Of a stretch of DNA of 23,153 nt, positions 1-8,962 are shown one piece after another; position 1 is the stretch's first letter, and the number at the start of each line of letters is the position of its first letter. Both the position numbers and the translations under genes were made by a program. The DNA is from CAYLYM01 sp964387645 (GTDB lineage: Bacteria > Calditrichota > Calditrichia > RBG-13-44-9): NCBI GenBank assembly GCA_964387645.1, contig CAYLYM010000062.1, forward strand, positions 1 through 23,153. Direction: 5' to 3'. The notes under the pieces are model-generated. The model was not told the origin of the DNA and did no database searches. It worked only from the letters and a program-made list of their open reading frames with translations.

Positions 1-560
1 TACTCAATAAACCGTTGAAAACGGTTACGACAGCAAGTGATGAGAAAAGACGTAAAACTGTTCTCGATGTGGTCAATGTACCTGTGCGTATTTTTCCGGT
101 TGGACGGCTGGATTACAATACAACAGGTGCTTTGTTATTGACCAATGACGGTGAGCTTGCATATTTTCTGGCTCATCCTAAATTTAAATTACCCAAAGTG
201 TACCATGTGCTTTTGGATAAGCGCATTAGACAAATAGACTTGCATTATTTCCGTAAAGGATTAGATATGGGAGATTTTGTTACAGCACCGTGTCGAGCAG
301 AAGAATTGCGTATTATTGATAACAAAAGTTATTTAGAGGTAGAAATTCATGAAGGTAAAAATCGCCAAATCCGGCGTATGTTTGCTAAATTAGGATATCA
401 GGTTGAGAAGTTGGAGAGGGTCGAATTTGCGGGTTTGCGTATTACCGGATTGAAACCAGGAGAATGGCGTCGATTGACAAACAAAGAGGTGACCAAGCTA
501 CGCAAATTGGTTAATGAGCGTCGGCAGGAAGTACTGGAAGATTTAAATGAAAAAAAGTAA
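1..560 (+). CDS. rluB: rRNA pseudouridine synthase, RluB/RsuA family (5' truncated by window edge)
   Basis: This is the C-terminal part of a large- or small-subunit rRNA pseudouridine synthase, which isomerises a specific uridine in rRNA. The frame is open to the left edge, and the first codons read L-N-K-P, the conserved start of the catalytic domain in this family. The TTG at 15 is therefore internal, and the true start and N-terminal S4 domain lie outside the window. The signature GRLDYNTTGALLLTNDG carries the catalytic Asp (codon at 111-113). A second conserved block, EIHEGKNRQIRRMFAKLGY, follows about 80 residues later, as in RluB/RsuA/RluE/RluF. The stop codon overlaps the start of cmk by 14 bases, which implies one operon with translational coupling. 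RluB is favoured because rluB-cmk is a common neighbour pair, but RsuA, RluE or RluF specificity cannot be excluded from this fragment. Confidence 0.9.
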   Translation, partial: LNKPLKTVTTASDEKRRKTVLDVVNVPVRIFPVGRLDYNTTGALLLTNDGELAYFLAHPKFKLPKVYHVLLDKRIRQIDLHYFRKGLDMGDFVTAPCRAEELRIIDNKSYLEVEIHEGKNRQIRRMFAKLGYQVEKLERVEFAGLRITGLKPGEWRRLTNKEVTKLRKLVNERRQEVLEDLNEKK

Positions 561-1230
561 GAAAATTACTATTGCCATAGATGGTCCTGCGGCGAGTGGG
601 AAGAGTACCACCGCGCGACTTGTAGCAGAAAAGCTGAGTTACATTTACATCGATACCGGGGCTATGTACCGTGCAGTAACCCTGAAGGTTCTTAATCAGA
701 ATATTCCAGTAACTGATCAAGAAGCAGTGGCCAGGATTGCGAAAGATATCGATATCCAGTTTGAGAAGAATAATCAAAAAACTATTATATATATGGATGG
801 GGAAGATGTTTCCGATGCCATCCGTACACCTGAGGTAGATCGCCAGATTAGCCCTGTGGCAGCCAATCCAAAAGTACGAGAGATTCTGGTTAAGAAACAA
901 CAGGAAATGGGCCGCGAAGGTGGGGTAGTATTAGATGGCCGCGATATCGGAACAGTGGTTTTTCCAAACGCGGAACTCAAGATTTTCATGGTAGCTAGCG
1001 TGGAAGAAAGAGCAAAACGGCGCTTAAAAGACCTGGAAAATCAAGGGATTCAGGCCGACCTGGAGAAGATTAAAGAGGAAATTCGTTACCGGGATCTGCA
1101 GGATATGAAAAGAAGCTATGGGCCACTTAAGAAAGCTGATGATGCTATTGAAATCGATACTACCGATCTTACTATAGAACAGCAAGTAGAAAAGATATTA
1201 GAATTAACTAAAAAGTATATTGAAATATAA
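547..1230 (+). CDS. cmk: Cytidylate kinase
   Basis: Cytosolic (d)CMP kinase, which transfers phosphate from ATP to CMP or dCMP in pyrimidine nucleotide supply. The protein has 227 residues, the usual length for bacterial CMK. The P-loop GPAASGKST is at residues 13-21. The conserved stretch IDTGAMYRAVTL follows at about 35-46, and GRDIGTVVFPNAELKIF, containing the nucleotide-monophosphate binding Arg/Asp pair, is at about 131-147. The LID-like segment rich in Arg (AKRRLKDLE, then RYRDLQD) follows. The ATG sits inside the end of the upstream pseudouridine synthase gene, so translation is probably coupled to it. No terminator is obvious in the 148 bases between cmk and sprA, so read-through into sprA is possible. 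Identification is secure from the motifs. Confidence 0.96.
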   Translation: MKKSKKITIAIDGPAASGKSTTARLVAEKLSYIYIDTGAMYRAVTLKVLNQNIPVTDQEAVARIAKDIDIQFEKNNQKTIIYMDGEDVSDAIRTPEVDRQISPVAANPKVREILVKKQQEMGREGGVVLDGRDIGTVVFPNAELKIFMVASVEERAKRRLKDLENQGIQADLEKIKEEIRYRDLQDMKRSYGPLKKADDAIEIDTTDLTIEQQVEKILELTKKYIEI

Positions 1231-1378
1231 ATACCCTGGGATACTAATTTTATTACTTCTGAAGGCTGATTATTAACTTGCGTAATATTTAAAAAATCAA
1301 TATTTTTAATGGCAAACGAAAAAAGGAGGTGCTTAGCGAAAATAGTGATACCAGAATAGCTTATATGGGCGTTTTTGC

Positions 1379-4300
1379 GTGAGAAAAAGGACTTTTTTAA
1401 ACTGGCATAATTTTCGTTTGCACCTCTTGATTTTACAGATGCTAAGTGGTGTAATATGCCTTTCAGCATCTGTAAGTGGTTTCCGTCCGTTGGATCAACC
1501 TCCCGGAGTTGTATCTCTCATTCCCCAAGAGTATCCCGGTTTATCACAATTCTTTGCAGATTCCACGCTTTTGAAAACTAACCTTGCAGGATTCAGGCGG
1601 ATAGAAAAAATTGATAGTACCCAGAAGTTCGTGAATATTCGAGAAACACTTTATGGTAAAGACTATGCTTTACCGATCACGGTGGATTTAGAGTATTATG
1701 TAAAGGAACGATTAAAGTATGAAAACCGGAAGGTGTGGATAAATGTAATAAAACGAAATTTATCACAGCGACGCCGGACTGAAAGTAGTGCATTAGAATT
1801 GAATATTCCTGTGCGAATTCGAAGTAAAACGTTTAAAAGAATTTTTGGTGGCGATAAAGTTGGTCTTCGGGTTACTGGAAATATTTCTTTTGAATTAGCT
1901 GGTCGGGCAGAAAAACGAGAAGGATCGGCTGTCTCCTCTATTGAAGAAAGAGGTAATTTTACCCCTCGTTTTAAACAGACCCAACAGTTCCAGGTAGAAG
2001 GGCGCGTAGGTGACAAGGTCAGCGTTAAGGTTGACCAGAACAGTGAGGCTACCTTCGATTTCGAAAATACGTTACGTTTAATATATACTGGCGATGAAGA
2101 TGAAATTGTCCGGAAAATCGAAGCGGGTAATGTGTCACTCTCTTTGCCCAGCACCAATTATGTATCTGCAAGTTCTAAACATCAGGGTTTATTCGGTTTA
2201 AAGACAGAAATGCAGGTGGGCAATTTGAATTTTATCGGAATAGCCAGCTTGCAAAGGGGTGAAAAACAGAAATTAACAAAAACGGGTCAATCAGAAGAGA
2301 ATAAGTTCCGTATTAAAGATATTGAGTATATTCGTGATCGTTTCTTTTTTGTAGATGATGTTTATGCCGATCATTTTGAATCCGGATATAATCCCAAGAC
2401 TATGCGTTGGGAAGTTTTTGAAGGCGGGAAATTCCGGATTGTGCAATTAGATGTTTGGATTAAAGCCCGTCCAGAAGACCAGGATACGCGGCAGGCCTGG
2501 GCTTCTTTAGATCCTGAAGCCGACCGCCAGCATCCTGAAAATTTGGTGGCTGAACCAGGACGTCGAGTTCAGGCCTTCTTTAAACGATTAAATCCTAGCG
2601 AGTATCAATACGATGAATATCGCGGGTTTTTCTGGATTAATCAAAACCTGGGTGAACAAGATATTCTGGCCATCGCCTATAAAACAGAAGGTGGTGTGAA
2701 AGAAGGCGATTTATTTACCGAGGTTTCCGATTCTACGACATTGTTTTTAAAACTTATTCGACCGCAATCTCCCAAGCCAGATTATCCTACCTGGAAACTT
2801 TCCATGCGTAATGTTTACAATTTGGGTGCTTCAAAAATTTCCCCAGACGGATTCGATGTTAAAATTTTATACACTAAAGAAGGCACTGATGATGATGTCC
2901 AACCAGTGGGAGAACCTAAACCCTTTATTTTCTTATTAGGTTTAGACCGTTTAGATGATCAGGGCAATTATTTGGAAGGCGGGGATAAAAAAATTGATGT
3001 AAATAATGGTAATATTTTTGATTTGGCAGATGGTTATTTAATCTTTCCTTCGTTGACCCCCTTTGCACCAGATCCGAATAGTGAGTTTAAGATTGATAAG
3101 TCTCTTTATGTAAATATTTATAATATTAAAGACCGTACCCGCGAATTACAGGAACATAAATTCGATATAGAAATAACTACCAGCTCGGTTTCTTCAACTT
3201 TTAATCTGGGATTTAATGTATTAGAAGGTTCCGAAGTAGTTAGGTTAAACGGTCGGGAACTGGTAAAGGACAAGGATTATATCATTGATTATTTCAGTGG
3301 TACACTTCAGATATTGGATGAAGAAGCACGTCGGGCTGATGCCAACGTTGAGATTGAATACGAACGCGGCAGTTTGTTCCAGTTAGATAAAAAATCTCTG
3401 TTAGGTGGACGTCTGGAATACGATTTAGGTGAACGTGGATTCATAGGAATGACTGGTCTTTATTTAAATAAAACCACTCTAGACCAACGAGTACGATTGG
3501 GCCAGGAACCAGTACGCAATTTTATTTGGGACATCAATACTGCTTTGGATTTTAAACCTAGTTTCATCACGAAAGCGTTTGATGCTTTACCGATTGTAGA
3601 AACTTCGGCTGAGTCCCGTCTACACATCGAGGCTGAATATGCCCAGGTTAATCCCAATCCTAACACCTTCAATGAGGAAGCATTGGGGGAAAAAGATGGT
3701 GTGGCCTATCTGGACGATTTCGAAGGCAGTGAACGTACTACTCCACTAGGCATTATGTACCGTACCTGGGCGCCGGCCTCTGTTCCAGCTCGTTTTACCA
3801 TACCTCGCCTTAATATTGATTTTGAAGTTCCCCTTGGTGATGATTCCTTGATGTACTTAATGGATAGAAGCCGCGTACATATGTTTTGGTATAATCCTTT
3901 TAACCAGGTTCCTATCAAGGATATCTGGCCCAACAAAGATGTCAATGCTCAAACTGGAACAACTACCAACGTTTTGGTTTTGGAATGGAAGAATAAAGAC
4001 ATTCCTACAGAAAGGGCCTGGGGTGGGATCATGCGCAGTACTATCAGTTTTCCAGACCAGAACAAAACTAAATTCATAGAACTCTGGGTGAAAGGAAACG
4101 TTGGGCAAATTAATATAGATATTGGCCGGATAAGCGAGGATTTTTATATCAGAGAAAACACTTTTACTTTTGAAGGTAAGCGCAGTTTGCGTAATTTGAA
4201 TACTGAAGATTTCAACCTGAATGGATTACTGGAGGATAACGAAGATGTCGGTCTGGATGGAGTGCCAACCGGAGCTCCTAATGATGATCCCCTTGATGAC

Positions 4301-7300
4301 TGGATGCCCCCATTGGAAACTGATCCACCTTTCTTACAGATAAATGGTTTTGAAAAAAATGGAAAGGCACGCGGTGCCAAGTATCCCGATACCGAGGATT
4401 TAGATGGTGATGGTGGTTTGAATCTTGTCAACGAATATTTCACTTATTCTTTCAATTTGGCAGATAGTATACATCCTTATATAAAGGGTCGTACAGAAAA
4501 AGGGTGGAAACTTTATCGGATTCCCATTCGCAATTATGATCCTGAGTTTGTGGTAGGACATCCAGATACCAATTTTCGGGAAATCTTTTTTGTTCGCTTA
4601 TGGGTGAACGATCTTCCGCAAGATGATAAATACCACCGTATTCAGATTGCCACTTTTGATTTTGTAGGGAATGAGTGGGAAGAAATTGGTGTAGCAACTG
4701 ATGAAAATTCTGGCTTTGTAAAAGATGATAGTCTTTTCAGTATTGCGGTTTACAATACCGAAGAAAATGTAGATGAAGTGCCAGGTGGTCCGGAAGCGTA
4801 TCACTCACCACCTAATGTTACAGGAATTGTTGACCGTATTACCCGGGCGATGAGTAAAGAACAATCGCTTGTTTTGCAAATAGGGCATCTGGAACCGGGT
4901 GCCCGTGCCGAGGCAAGTAAACAATTGTATGATAAACTTAATCTGATCAATTACCGTAAGCTCAAGCTGTTCATCCACGGTGATCGAAATTTGCCCGATC
5001 AGGATTCCCCTTTGGAATTTTTCTTACGATTCGGTCCTACAGAAAGTATTTATTACGAAGTAGGTGGTAAAGTTTATCCACACTGGGACGATCGCAACCA
5101 TTTAGATGTCGTTCTTGATGAATTGGCTAAAACCAAACGAGACCAATTTGCTACTGGCGATACCGTAGGGAATCAGCCGGTTTACTACCGCACTGATCCC
5201 TCTAATCCGGAGAAGTACTTTAAAGTTGTGGGGAAACCCAATCTAAGGAACATCAATTTTATTGTGATCGGGGCGCGAAACGTGGGAGATTTACCGATAG
5301 ATAATATGGAAATATGGATAGATGAATTGCGAGTAACCAACGTGGAGCGCGATAGAGGTACTGCTATGCGCCTTTCTACTGATCTTACATTAGCCGATAT
5401 TGCTAATGTTCGTACCCAATGGGAGGTAACAGACGCAGATTTTCGACGAATCGAAGATAAATTCGGCAGTGGAAACACCACCGAAAGACAACAGTATCGT
5501 GTTAGGTTGAATCTACATAAGTTTTTTCCCGCTTCTTGGAGTTTAAATATTCCTATTTCTGGAGGATGGGTTAGGTCGAAAAACATACCAAAGTATTTCT
5601 ACAATACAGATCAGTTAACCCATTACAAAGCAAAAGGATTTGGCGAAAAGATTAAACAATTTTTGGGATTGAGTGAACTTGATCCTGAATTAGAGAAAAA
5701 TTCACGAATTACAGAAAGTAAATCCCTTGGTGCAACTTTCCAGAGAAAAAGGACACCACGCTCACCATGGTACCTTAAATATACCATTGATATGCTTACT
5801 CTGGATGTTGACTGGAGCGAAAAGCATACTAGCGATGAGAGATATCTTTTGAATGACGACAAGACTCTTAATGCCCGCCTGCAAATGAATGTACCATTTG
5901 GCCGTAGAAATTCTTTCCGCCCCTTTGGATGGCTTGGCAACGGTCCCATTGTGCGAAAACTTGCTCAGCAAGAAATGTTCTACACGCCTTCTTCTTTAAG
6001 TTTTAATGTAGGAATTCGCGATAATGAAACAGCACGGCAGGCCCGCTTAGAATCTCAACCTACCCGTGTTATTCGAACAACATCTAATAGGAAGATTAGT
6101 TTGGGATATAAGCTTTTCCCCAGTTTAACTGCTAATTTTTCCAGAGATTATCAATCCGATGCAACACTTAAGGGCTATCGGGCCGGAGATCTGATAAATG
6201 CTATATTTTCCAAAATGGATTTTGGAGTAGATAAAGTAATCAATCAGAATTTTAATGCTTCTTATAATCCAAAATTTTTTAGCTGGTTAAATCAGAATTT
6301 TAGGTATTCTTCAGTATTTAATTACAATTTTACGAATGTTAATACCAATGAAAAATCCAGCCGTTTGCAGGTTTCCAAGCAGATTAGTGTGAATTTACAA
6401 CCCACAGTTTTGGCAAACAAGATTTATAATCCTGCCAAACGGCAGTTGCAAAAGAGAACCAAGGAAAAAACTACTCCAAAATCATCTCGTCGCTCTGGTG
6501 GACCACGGTCAGGCCGTCGCCAAAACCAGATTCAAAAATCCATAGAAGATAAGAAAACCAAAAGCTCTTCTAAAGAATCAGGTGAAAAGGGGGAAACTGG
6601 CAAAAAAGTTCAGTCAGGTGATGCAACCAAAATATCTAATGATGGAAAGAAACAAGCAGAAGATGAAGAAAAAAAAGCTCAATCTAAGAAAATAAAATTA
6701 CCTTCTTTTAAAGTTCCTAATCCCTTAATGCTGTTATGGAAATTTTTCGATTCCTGGAAATCCATCAGTCTGGATTACCGTTTACAGGATAATTACAGCT
6801 TTTTTAATATCGATAGAATACCCACTCTTAAACATCAATTTGGTTTTGAGTCTGATCCAGGGGTAGGTACAGATACATCGTTTAACAAGATACCAAGATT
6901 ACCTGCAATTCGAAAAAGTAAAACTGTCTCAGGAGGTTTAACTTTTAACATTATCAAGAACTTATCTTCATCTTTTAAATACAATTATTCGAAAAACCTA
7001 AATCAGAACAATCAGTTAACTTCAGAAAATATTGCCAGCACTTACTTTTTTATGGGGGATGATCCTGAAAAGAATAAAAAATTCTGGAACGAATTTATAC
7101 CCGACTGGCAATTCAGACTGACTGGATTGGAAAAAATCGGCCTCTTAAAGAAAATTCCTTTTTTCACCAGGGCCATTAGATCTATGCAAATTGAGCATTC
7201 ACGATCTGGCAAATTTAATGAGAACAGCCGGATTAATGAAGAAAATGTAAAATCCAGAGATAGTTGGAGTTATTCAAATAATTATTCGCCATTCCTGGGA

Positions 7301-7735
7301 ATCACTGTCAGTACAACCTGGGGCGTGAATGGCAGTATTCGTTATACTAAAAGTTCTAATTTTACTTTCAACACCACTGGTGCTGCGAATAAAATGCTAC
7401 GTTCCGGTTTTGATATTACTGTCAGTTATTCGAAAAGAGGTGGAATAAAACTACCTTTACCTTTCTTGAAAAAAAATCAATTACGAAATGAAATTCAATT
7501 CAACTTGAGTATTAATGCTATGAGCGATGTTTCTTTTTCTAAGAGACCCGGATCGGACAAGTTTGAAGAAATAACAAAAAATAAATCGTTTAAATTTAAA
7601 CCATCGGTGACCTACCGATTTAGCCAGAAAGTAAATGGATCTATGTTCTTTGAAAGATCAATTAGCGAAAACAAACGCACTGGTAAATATGGTTACACTG
7701 AATTTGGAATCAATGTGAATATTGCTATTCGATAA
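1379..7735 (+). CDS. sprA: T9SS outer-membrane translocon protein SprA (Sov)
   Basis: Giant outer-membrane protein of 2118 residues, homologous to SprA of Flavobacterium and Sov of Porphyromonas, which form the type IX secretion pore. Bacteroidetes versions are usually about 2300-2500 residues, so this one is compact. A hydrophobic signal peptide covers residues 1 to about 34. SprA N-terminal motifs include NSEATFDFENTLRLIYTGDE (about 221-240), a V-S-L-S-L-P block and LFGLKTEMQVGNLNFIGIAS (271-290). The hallmark AYLDDFEGSE is at 776-785. An Asp/Asn-rich, calcium-site-like stretch lies at about 941-1021 (with EDVGLDG and PDTEDLDGDGG), and many amphipathic strands follow to the C terminus. A lysine/arginine-rich low-complexity insert covers about 1687-1775. 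The start is a GTG without a good Shine-Dalgarno; no ATG occurs in frame upstream before the stop at 1346. PorV-like partners lie downstream. Family assignment is firm; the exact start is less so. Confidence 0.95.
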   Translation: MRKRTFLNWHNFRLHLLILQMLSGVICLSASVSGFRPLDQPPGVVSLIPQEYPGLSQFFADSTLLKTNLAGFRRIEKIDSTQKFVNIRETLYGKDYALPITVDLEYYVKERLKYENRKVWINVIKRNLSQRRRTESSALELNIPVRIRSKTFKRIFGGDKVGLRVTGNISFELAGRAEKREGSAVSSIEERGNFTPRFKQTQQFQVEGRVGDKVSVKVDQNSEATFDFENTLRLIYTGDEDEIVRKIEAGNVSLSLPSTNYVSASSKHQGLFGLKTEMQVGNLNFIGIASLQRGEKQKLTKTGQSEENKFRIKDIEYIRDRFFFVDDVYADHFESGYNPKTMRWEVFEGGKFRIVQLDVWIKARPEDQDTRQAWASLDPEADRQHPENLVAEPGRRVQAFFKRLNPSEYQYDEYRGFFWINQNLGEQDILAIAYKTEGGVKEGDLFTEVSDSTTLFLKLIRPQSPKPDYPTWKLSMRNVYNLGASKISPDGFDVKILYTKEGTDDDVQPVGEPKPFIFLLGLDRLDDQGNYLEGGDKKIDVNNGNIFDLADGYLIFPSLTPFAPDPNSEFKIDKSLYVNIYNIKDRTRELQEHKFDIEITTSSVSSTFNLGFNVLEGSEVVRLNGRELVKDKDYIIDYFSGTLQILDEEARRADANVEIEYERGSLFQLDKKSLLGGRLEYDLGERGFIGMTGLYLNKTTLDQRVRLGQEPVRNFIWDINTALDFKPSFITKAFDALPIVETSAESRLHIEAEYAQVNPNPNTFNEEALGEKDGVAYLDDFEGSERTTPLGIMYRTWAPASVPARFTIPRLNIDFEVPLGDDSLMYLMDRSRVHMFWYNPFNQVPIKDIWPNKDVNAQTGTTTNVLVLEWKNKDIPTERAWGGIMRSTISFPDQNKTKFIELWVKGNVGQINIDIGRISEDFYIRENTFTFEGKRSLRNLNTEDFNLNGLLEDNEDVGLDGVPTGAPNDDPLDDWMPPLETDPPFLQINGFEKNGKARGAKYPDTEDLDGDGGLNLVNEYFTYSFNLADSIHPYIKGRTEKGWKLYRIPIRNYDPEFVVGHPDTNFREIFFVRLWVNDLPQDDKYHRIQIATFDFVGNEWEEIGVATDENSGFVKDDSLFSIAVYNTEENVDEVPGGPEAYHSPPNVTGIVDRITRAMSKEQSLVLQIGHLEPGARAEASKQLYDKLNLINYRKLKLFIHGDRNLPDQDSPLEFFLRFGPTESIYYEVGGKVYPHWDDRNHLDVVLDELAKTKRDQFATGDTVGNQPVYYRTDPSNPEKYFKVVGKPNLRNINFIVIGARNVGDLPIDNMEIWIDELRVTNVERDRGTAMRLSTDLTLADIANVRTQWEVTDADFRRIEDKFGSGNTTERQQYRVRLNLHKFFPASWSLNIPISGGWVRSKNIPKYFYNTDQLTHYKAKGFGEKIKQFLGLSELDPELEKNSRITESKSLGATFQRKRTPRSPWYLKYTIDMLTLDVDWSEKHTSDERYLLNDDKTLNARLQMNVPFGRRNSFRPFGWLGNGPIVRKLAQQEMFYTPSSLSFNVGIRDNETARQARLESQPTRVIRTTSNRKISLGYKLFPSLTANFSRDYQSDATLKGYRAGDLINAIFSKMDFGVDKVINQNFNASYNPKFFSWLNQNFRYSSVFNYNFTNVNTNEKSSRLQVSKQISVNLQPTVLANKIYNPAKRQLQKRTKEKTTPKSSRRSGGPRSGRRQNQIQKSIEDKKTKSSSKESGEKGETGKKVQSGDATKISNDGKKQAEDEEKKAQSKKIKLPSFKVPNPLMLLWKFFDSWKSISLDYRLQDNYSFFNIDRIPTLKHQFGFESDPGVGTDTSFNKIPRLPAIRKSKTVSGGLTFNIIKNLSSSFKYNYSKNLNQNNQLTSENIASTYFFMGDDPEKNKKFWNEFIPDWQFRLTGLEKIGLLKKIPFFTRAIRSMQIEHSRSGKFNENSRINEENVKSRDSWSYSNNYSPFLGITVSTTWGVNGSIRYTKSSNFTFNTTGAANKMLRSGFDITVSYSKRGGIKLPLPFLKKNQLRNEIQFNLSINAMSDVSFSKRPGSDKFEEITKNKSFKFKPSVTYRFSQKVNGSMFFERSISENKRTGKYGYTEFGINVNIAIR
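6437..6703 (+). other. Charged low-complexity insert within SprA
   Basis: Codons for about residues 1687-1775 of SprA encode a segment dominated by Lys, Arg, Ser, Gln and Glu. It starts with basic runs (K-R-Q-L-Q-K-R-T-K-E-K, then R-R-S-G-G-P-R-S-G-R-R), continues with K/S/E/G-rich sequence and ends in E-D-E-E-K-K-A-Q-S-K-K. Amphipathic beta-strand sequence flanks it on both sides, so it is most simply a disordered loop between barrel strands. It is in frame and no stop is present. Whether it faces the periplasm or the outside cannot be told from sequence. Confidence 0.7.
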
Positions 7736-7984
7736 GTAATATATTAGATGCTAAATTAGGCTACAATTTGTTGTTATATAGTAAAACTGTATTTTATTGA
7801 TGATTCAGGTTACATCAGTTGAATTCGCAATTTTATTGAAAATTTATCTCAAAAAAATAAATGTGTTTTGTTTAGTTTGATTTTGAATAAATATAACTGA
7901 TATGTTTTTTAAAAATTGTAAATGTTTGATTGATTGAATTACAAAGATGCTGTAATATTAAAAAATAAAAAAGCGAGAGAAATA
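7736..7984. other. AT-rich intergenic region between sprA and the M28 enzyme gene
   Basis: About 250 bases, strongly AT-rich. No convincing rho-independent terminator follows sprA. A possible promoter for the next gene is listed separately. No other gene or RNA was recognised here. Confidence 0.6.
7876..7908 (+). promoter_or_regulatory. Possible Bacteroidetes-type promoter upstream of the M28 enzyme
   Basis: TTTG (7876-7879) is followed after 21 bases by TATGTTTT (7901-7908). This resembles the Bacteroidetes primary sigma factor consensus TTTG-N19-21-TAnnTTTG with one mismatch. In such AT-rich DNA a chance match is likely, and it is not known that this organism uses that consensus. Confidence 0.25.
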
Positions 7985-8941
7985 ATGGTTCGGAATACAC
8001 GGCGATGGTTTTCGGTTTTAAAGTCTATACGGCGTTTTTTAGCTAAAATGTTTATTGTTTTGCTATTTATATTTCAAATCTCTTATGCAGAAGGTCCAGT
8101 GTTTAATGGAGAAAAGGCTTTTCAATGGATTCTCCGACAAACCGAATTAGGTCCTCGAAATCCTGGTTCAGAGGGACATCAGAAATGCTTGAATTTATTG
8201 AAAAAAACTCTGGAGAATTATGGCGCTTCTGTACAGTTGCAACCATTTATATTTTATGATGCCAAAAATTCTCAGACATTTACCTTGACCAATATTATCG
8301 GTTCATTCTATCCAGAGAATGCTTCGCGAATTTTATTGTGTGCTCATTGGGATACCAGACCCTATGCTGATAAGGATAAGCCAGAAAATATTAACAAACC
8401 AATTTTGGGGGCTAACGATGGCGCCAGCGGTGTGGCAGTTTTACTGGAAATGGCACGACTTTTATCTGTCCACAATCCTCCAGTGGGAGTCGATATTGTT
8501 TTTTTTGATGGCGAAGATTATGGTGAGGAAGGCAATCTGGACTATTACTGTTTGGGTTCGAGATACTTTGTTCAGAATAATAATCAGTTCTTTCCGCACT
8601 TTGCCATTCTTTTAGACATGGTGGGCGATGCGCAGCTTCAATTGCCCATCGAAGGTTATTCACAAAATTATGCTCCTCAAGTTGTGAAAAAGGTCTGGCA
8701 AGCGGCACAAGAAATTGGTGTTTCGCAATTTTTACCCCATGTAAATGGCTATATATTTGATGACCATGTGATTTTGAATGAAGGTGGGATTCCCGCCATA
8801 GACATTATCGATTTTGCATATCCGGACCAGAGTCATCGGTACTGGCATACATTGGAAGATACACCAGATAAATGTTCGGCGCAAAGCCTCAAAGCTGTGG
8901 GCGATGTACTAGTGAAAGTGATTTTTGAATCAGAACCTTGA
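7985..8941 (+). CDS. Secreted M28-family glutaminyl-peptide cyclotransferase-like zinc enzyme
   Basis: Exported zinc enzyme of 318 residues. The chosen ATG (7985) gives a basic N region and hydrophobic core MFIVLLFIFQISYA ending at about residue 35; a longer frame begins at TTG 7934 and is less likely. The M28 core is complete: H121 in CAHWDTRP, D145 in GANDGASG, E177-D178 in FFDGEDYG, D211 in LLDMVGD, D260-H261 in FDDHV and W287-H288 in YWHTLEDT. The DDH-(x)-G-(I/V)-P block and the Trp-His pair match human glutaminyl cyclase (D305, W329, H330) better than ordinary M28 aminopeptidases. The E-D pair resembles Bacteroidetes-type QCs. It would convert N-terminal Gln of exported proteins to pyroglutamate. 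An aminopeptidase function remains possible. prmA follows 21 bases later, probably in the same transcript. Confidence 0.78.
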   Translation: MVRNTRRWFSVLKSIRRFLAKMFIVLLFIFQISYAEGPVFNGEKAFQWILRQTELGPRNPGSEGHQKCLNLLKKTLENYGASVQLQPFIFYDAKNSQTFTLTNIIGSFYPENASRILLCAHWDTRPYADKDKPENINKPILGANDGASGVAVLLEMARLLSVHNPPVGVDIVFFDGEDYGEEGNLDYYCLGSRYFVQNNNQFFPHFAILLDMVGDAQLQLPIEGYSQNYAPQVVKKVWQAAQEIGVSQFLPHVNGYIFDDHVILNEGGIPAIDIIDFAYPDQSHRYWHTLEDTPDKCSAQSLKAVGDVLVKVIFESEP

Positions 8942-8962
8942 TTCAAAAGATAGGAACATTGG

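Noticed and set aside
15..17. TTG as the start of the pseudouridine synthase
   Set aside because: The frame stays open to position 1, and the upstream codons L-N-K-P are conserved family residues, so the gene is simply cut by the window edge.
1696..2157. 153-codon open frame on the minus strand inside sprA
   Set aside because: It lies wholly within the conserved SprA N-terminal coding region, has no domain, signal or ribosome site, and is best explained as an antisense shadow.
4195..4450. Asp-rich segment of SprA as a separate dockerin or calcium-binding module
   Set aside because: Such D/N-rich stretches (EDVGLDG, PDTEDLDGDGG) are a normal part of SprA proteins and do not form a paired dockerin repeat.
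7934..7984. TTG 7934 as the start of the M28 enzyme
   Set aside because: It would add 17 residues before an already adequate signal peptide and lacks a ribosome site. ATG 7985 is simpler.
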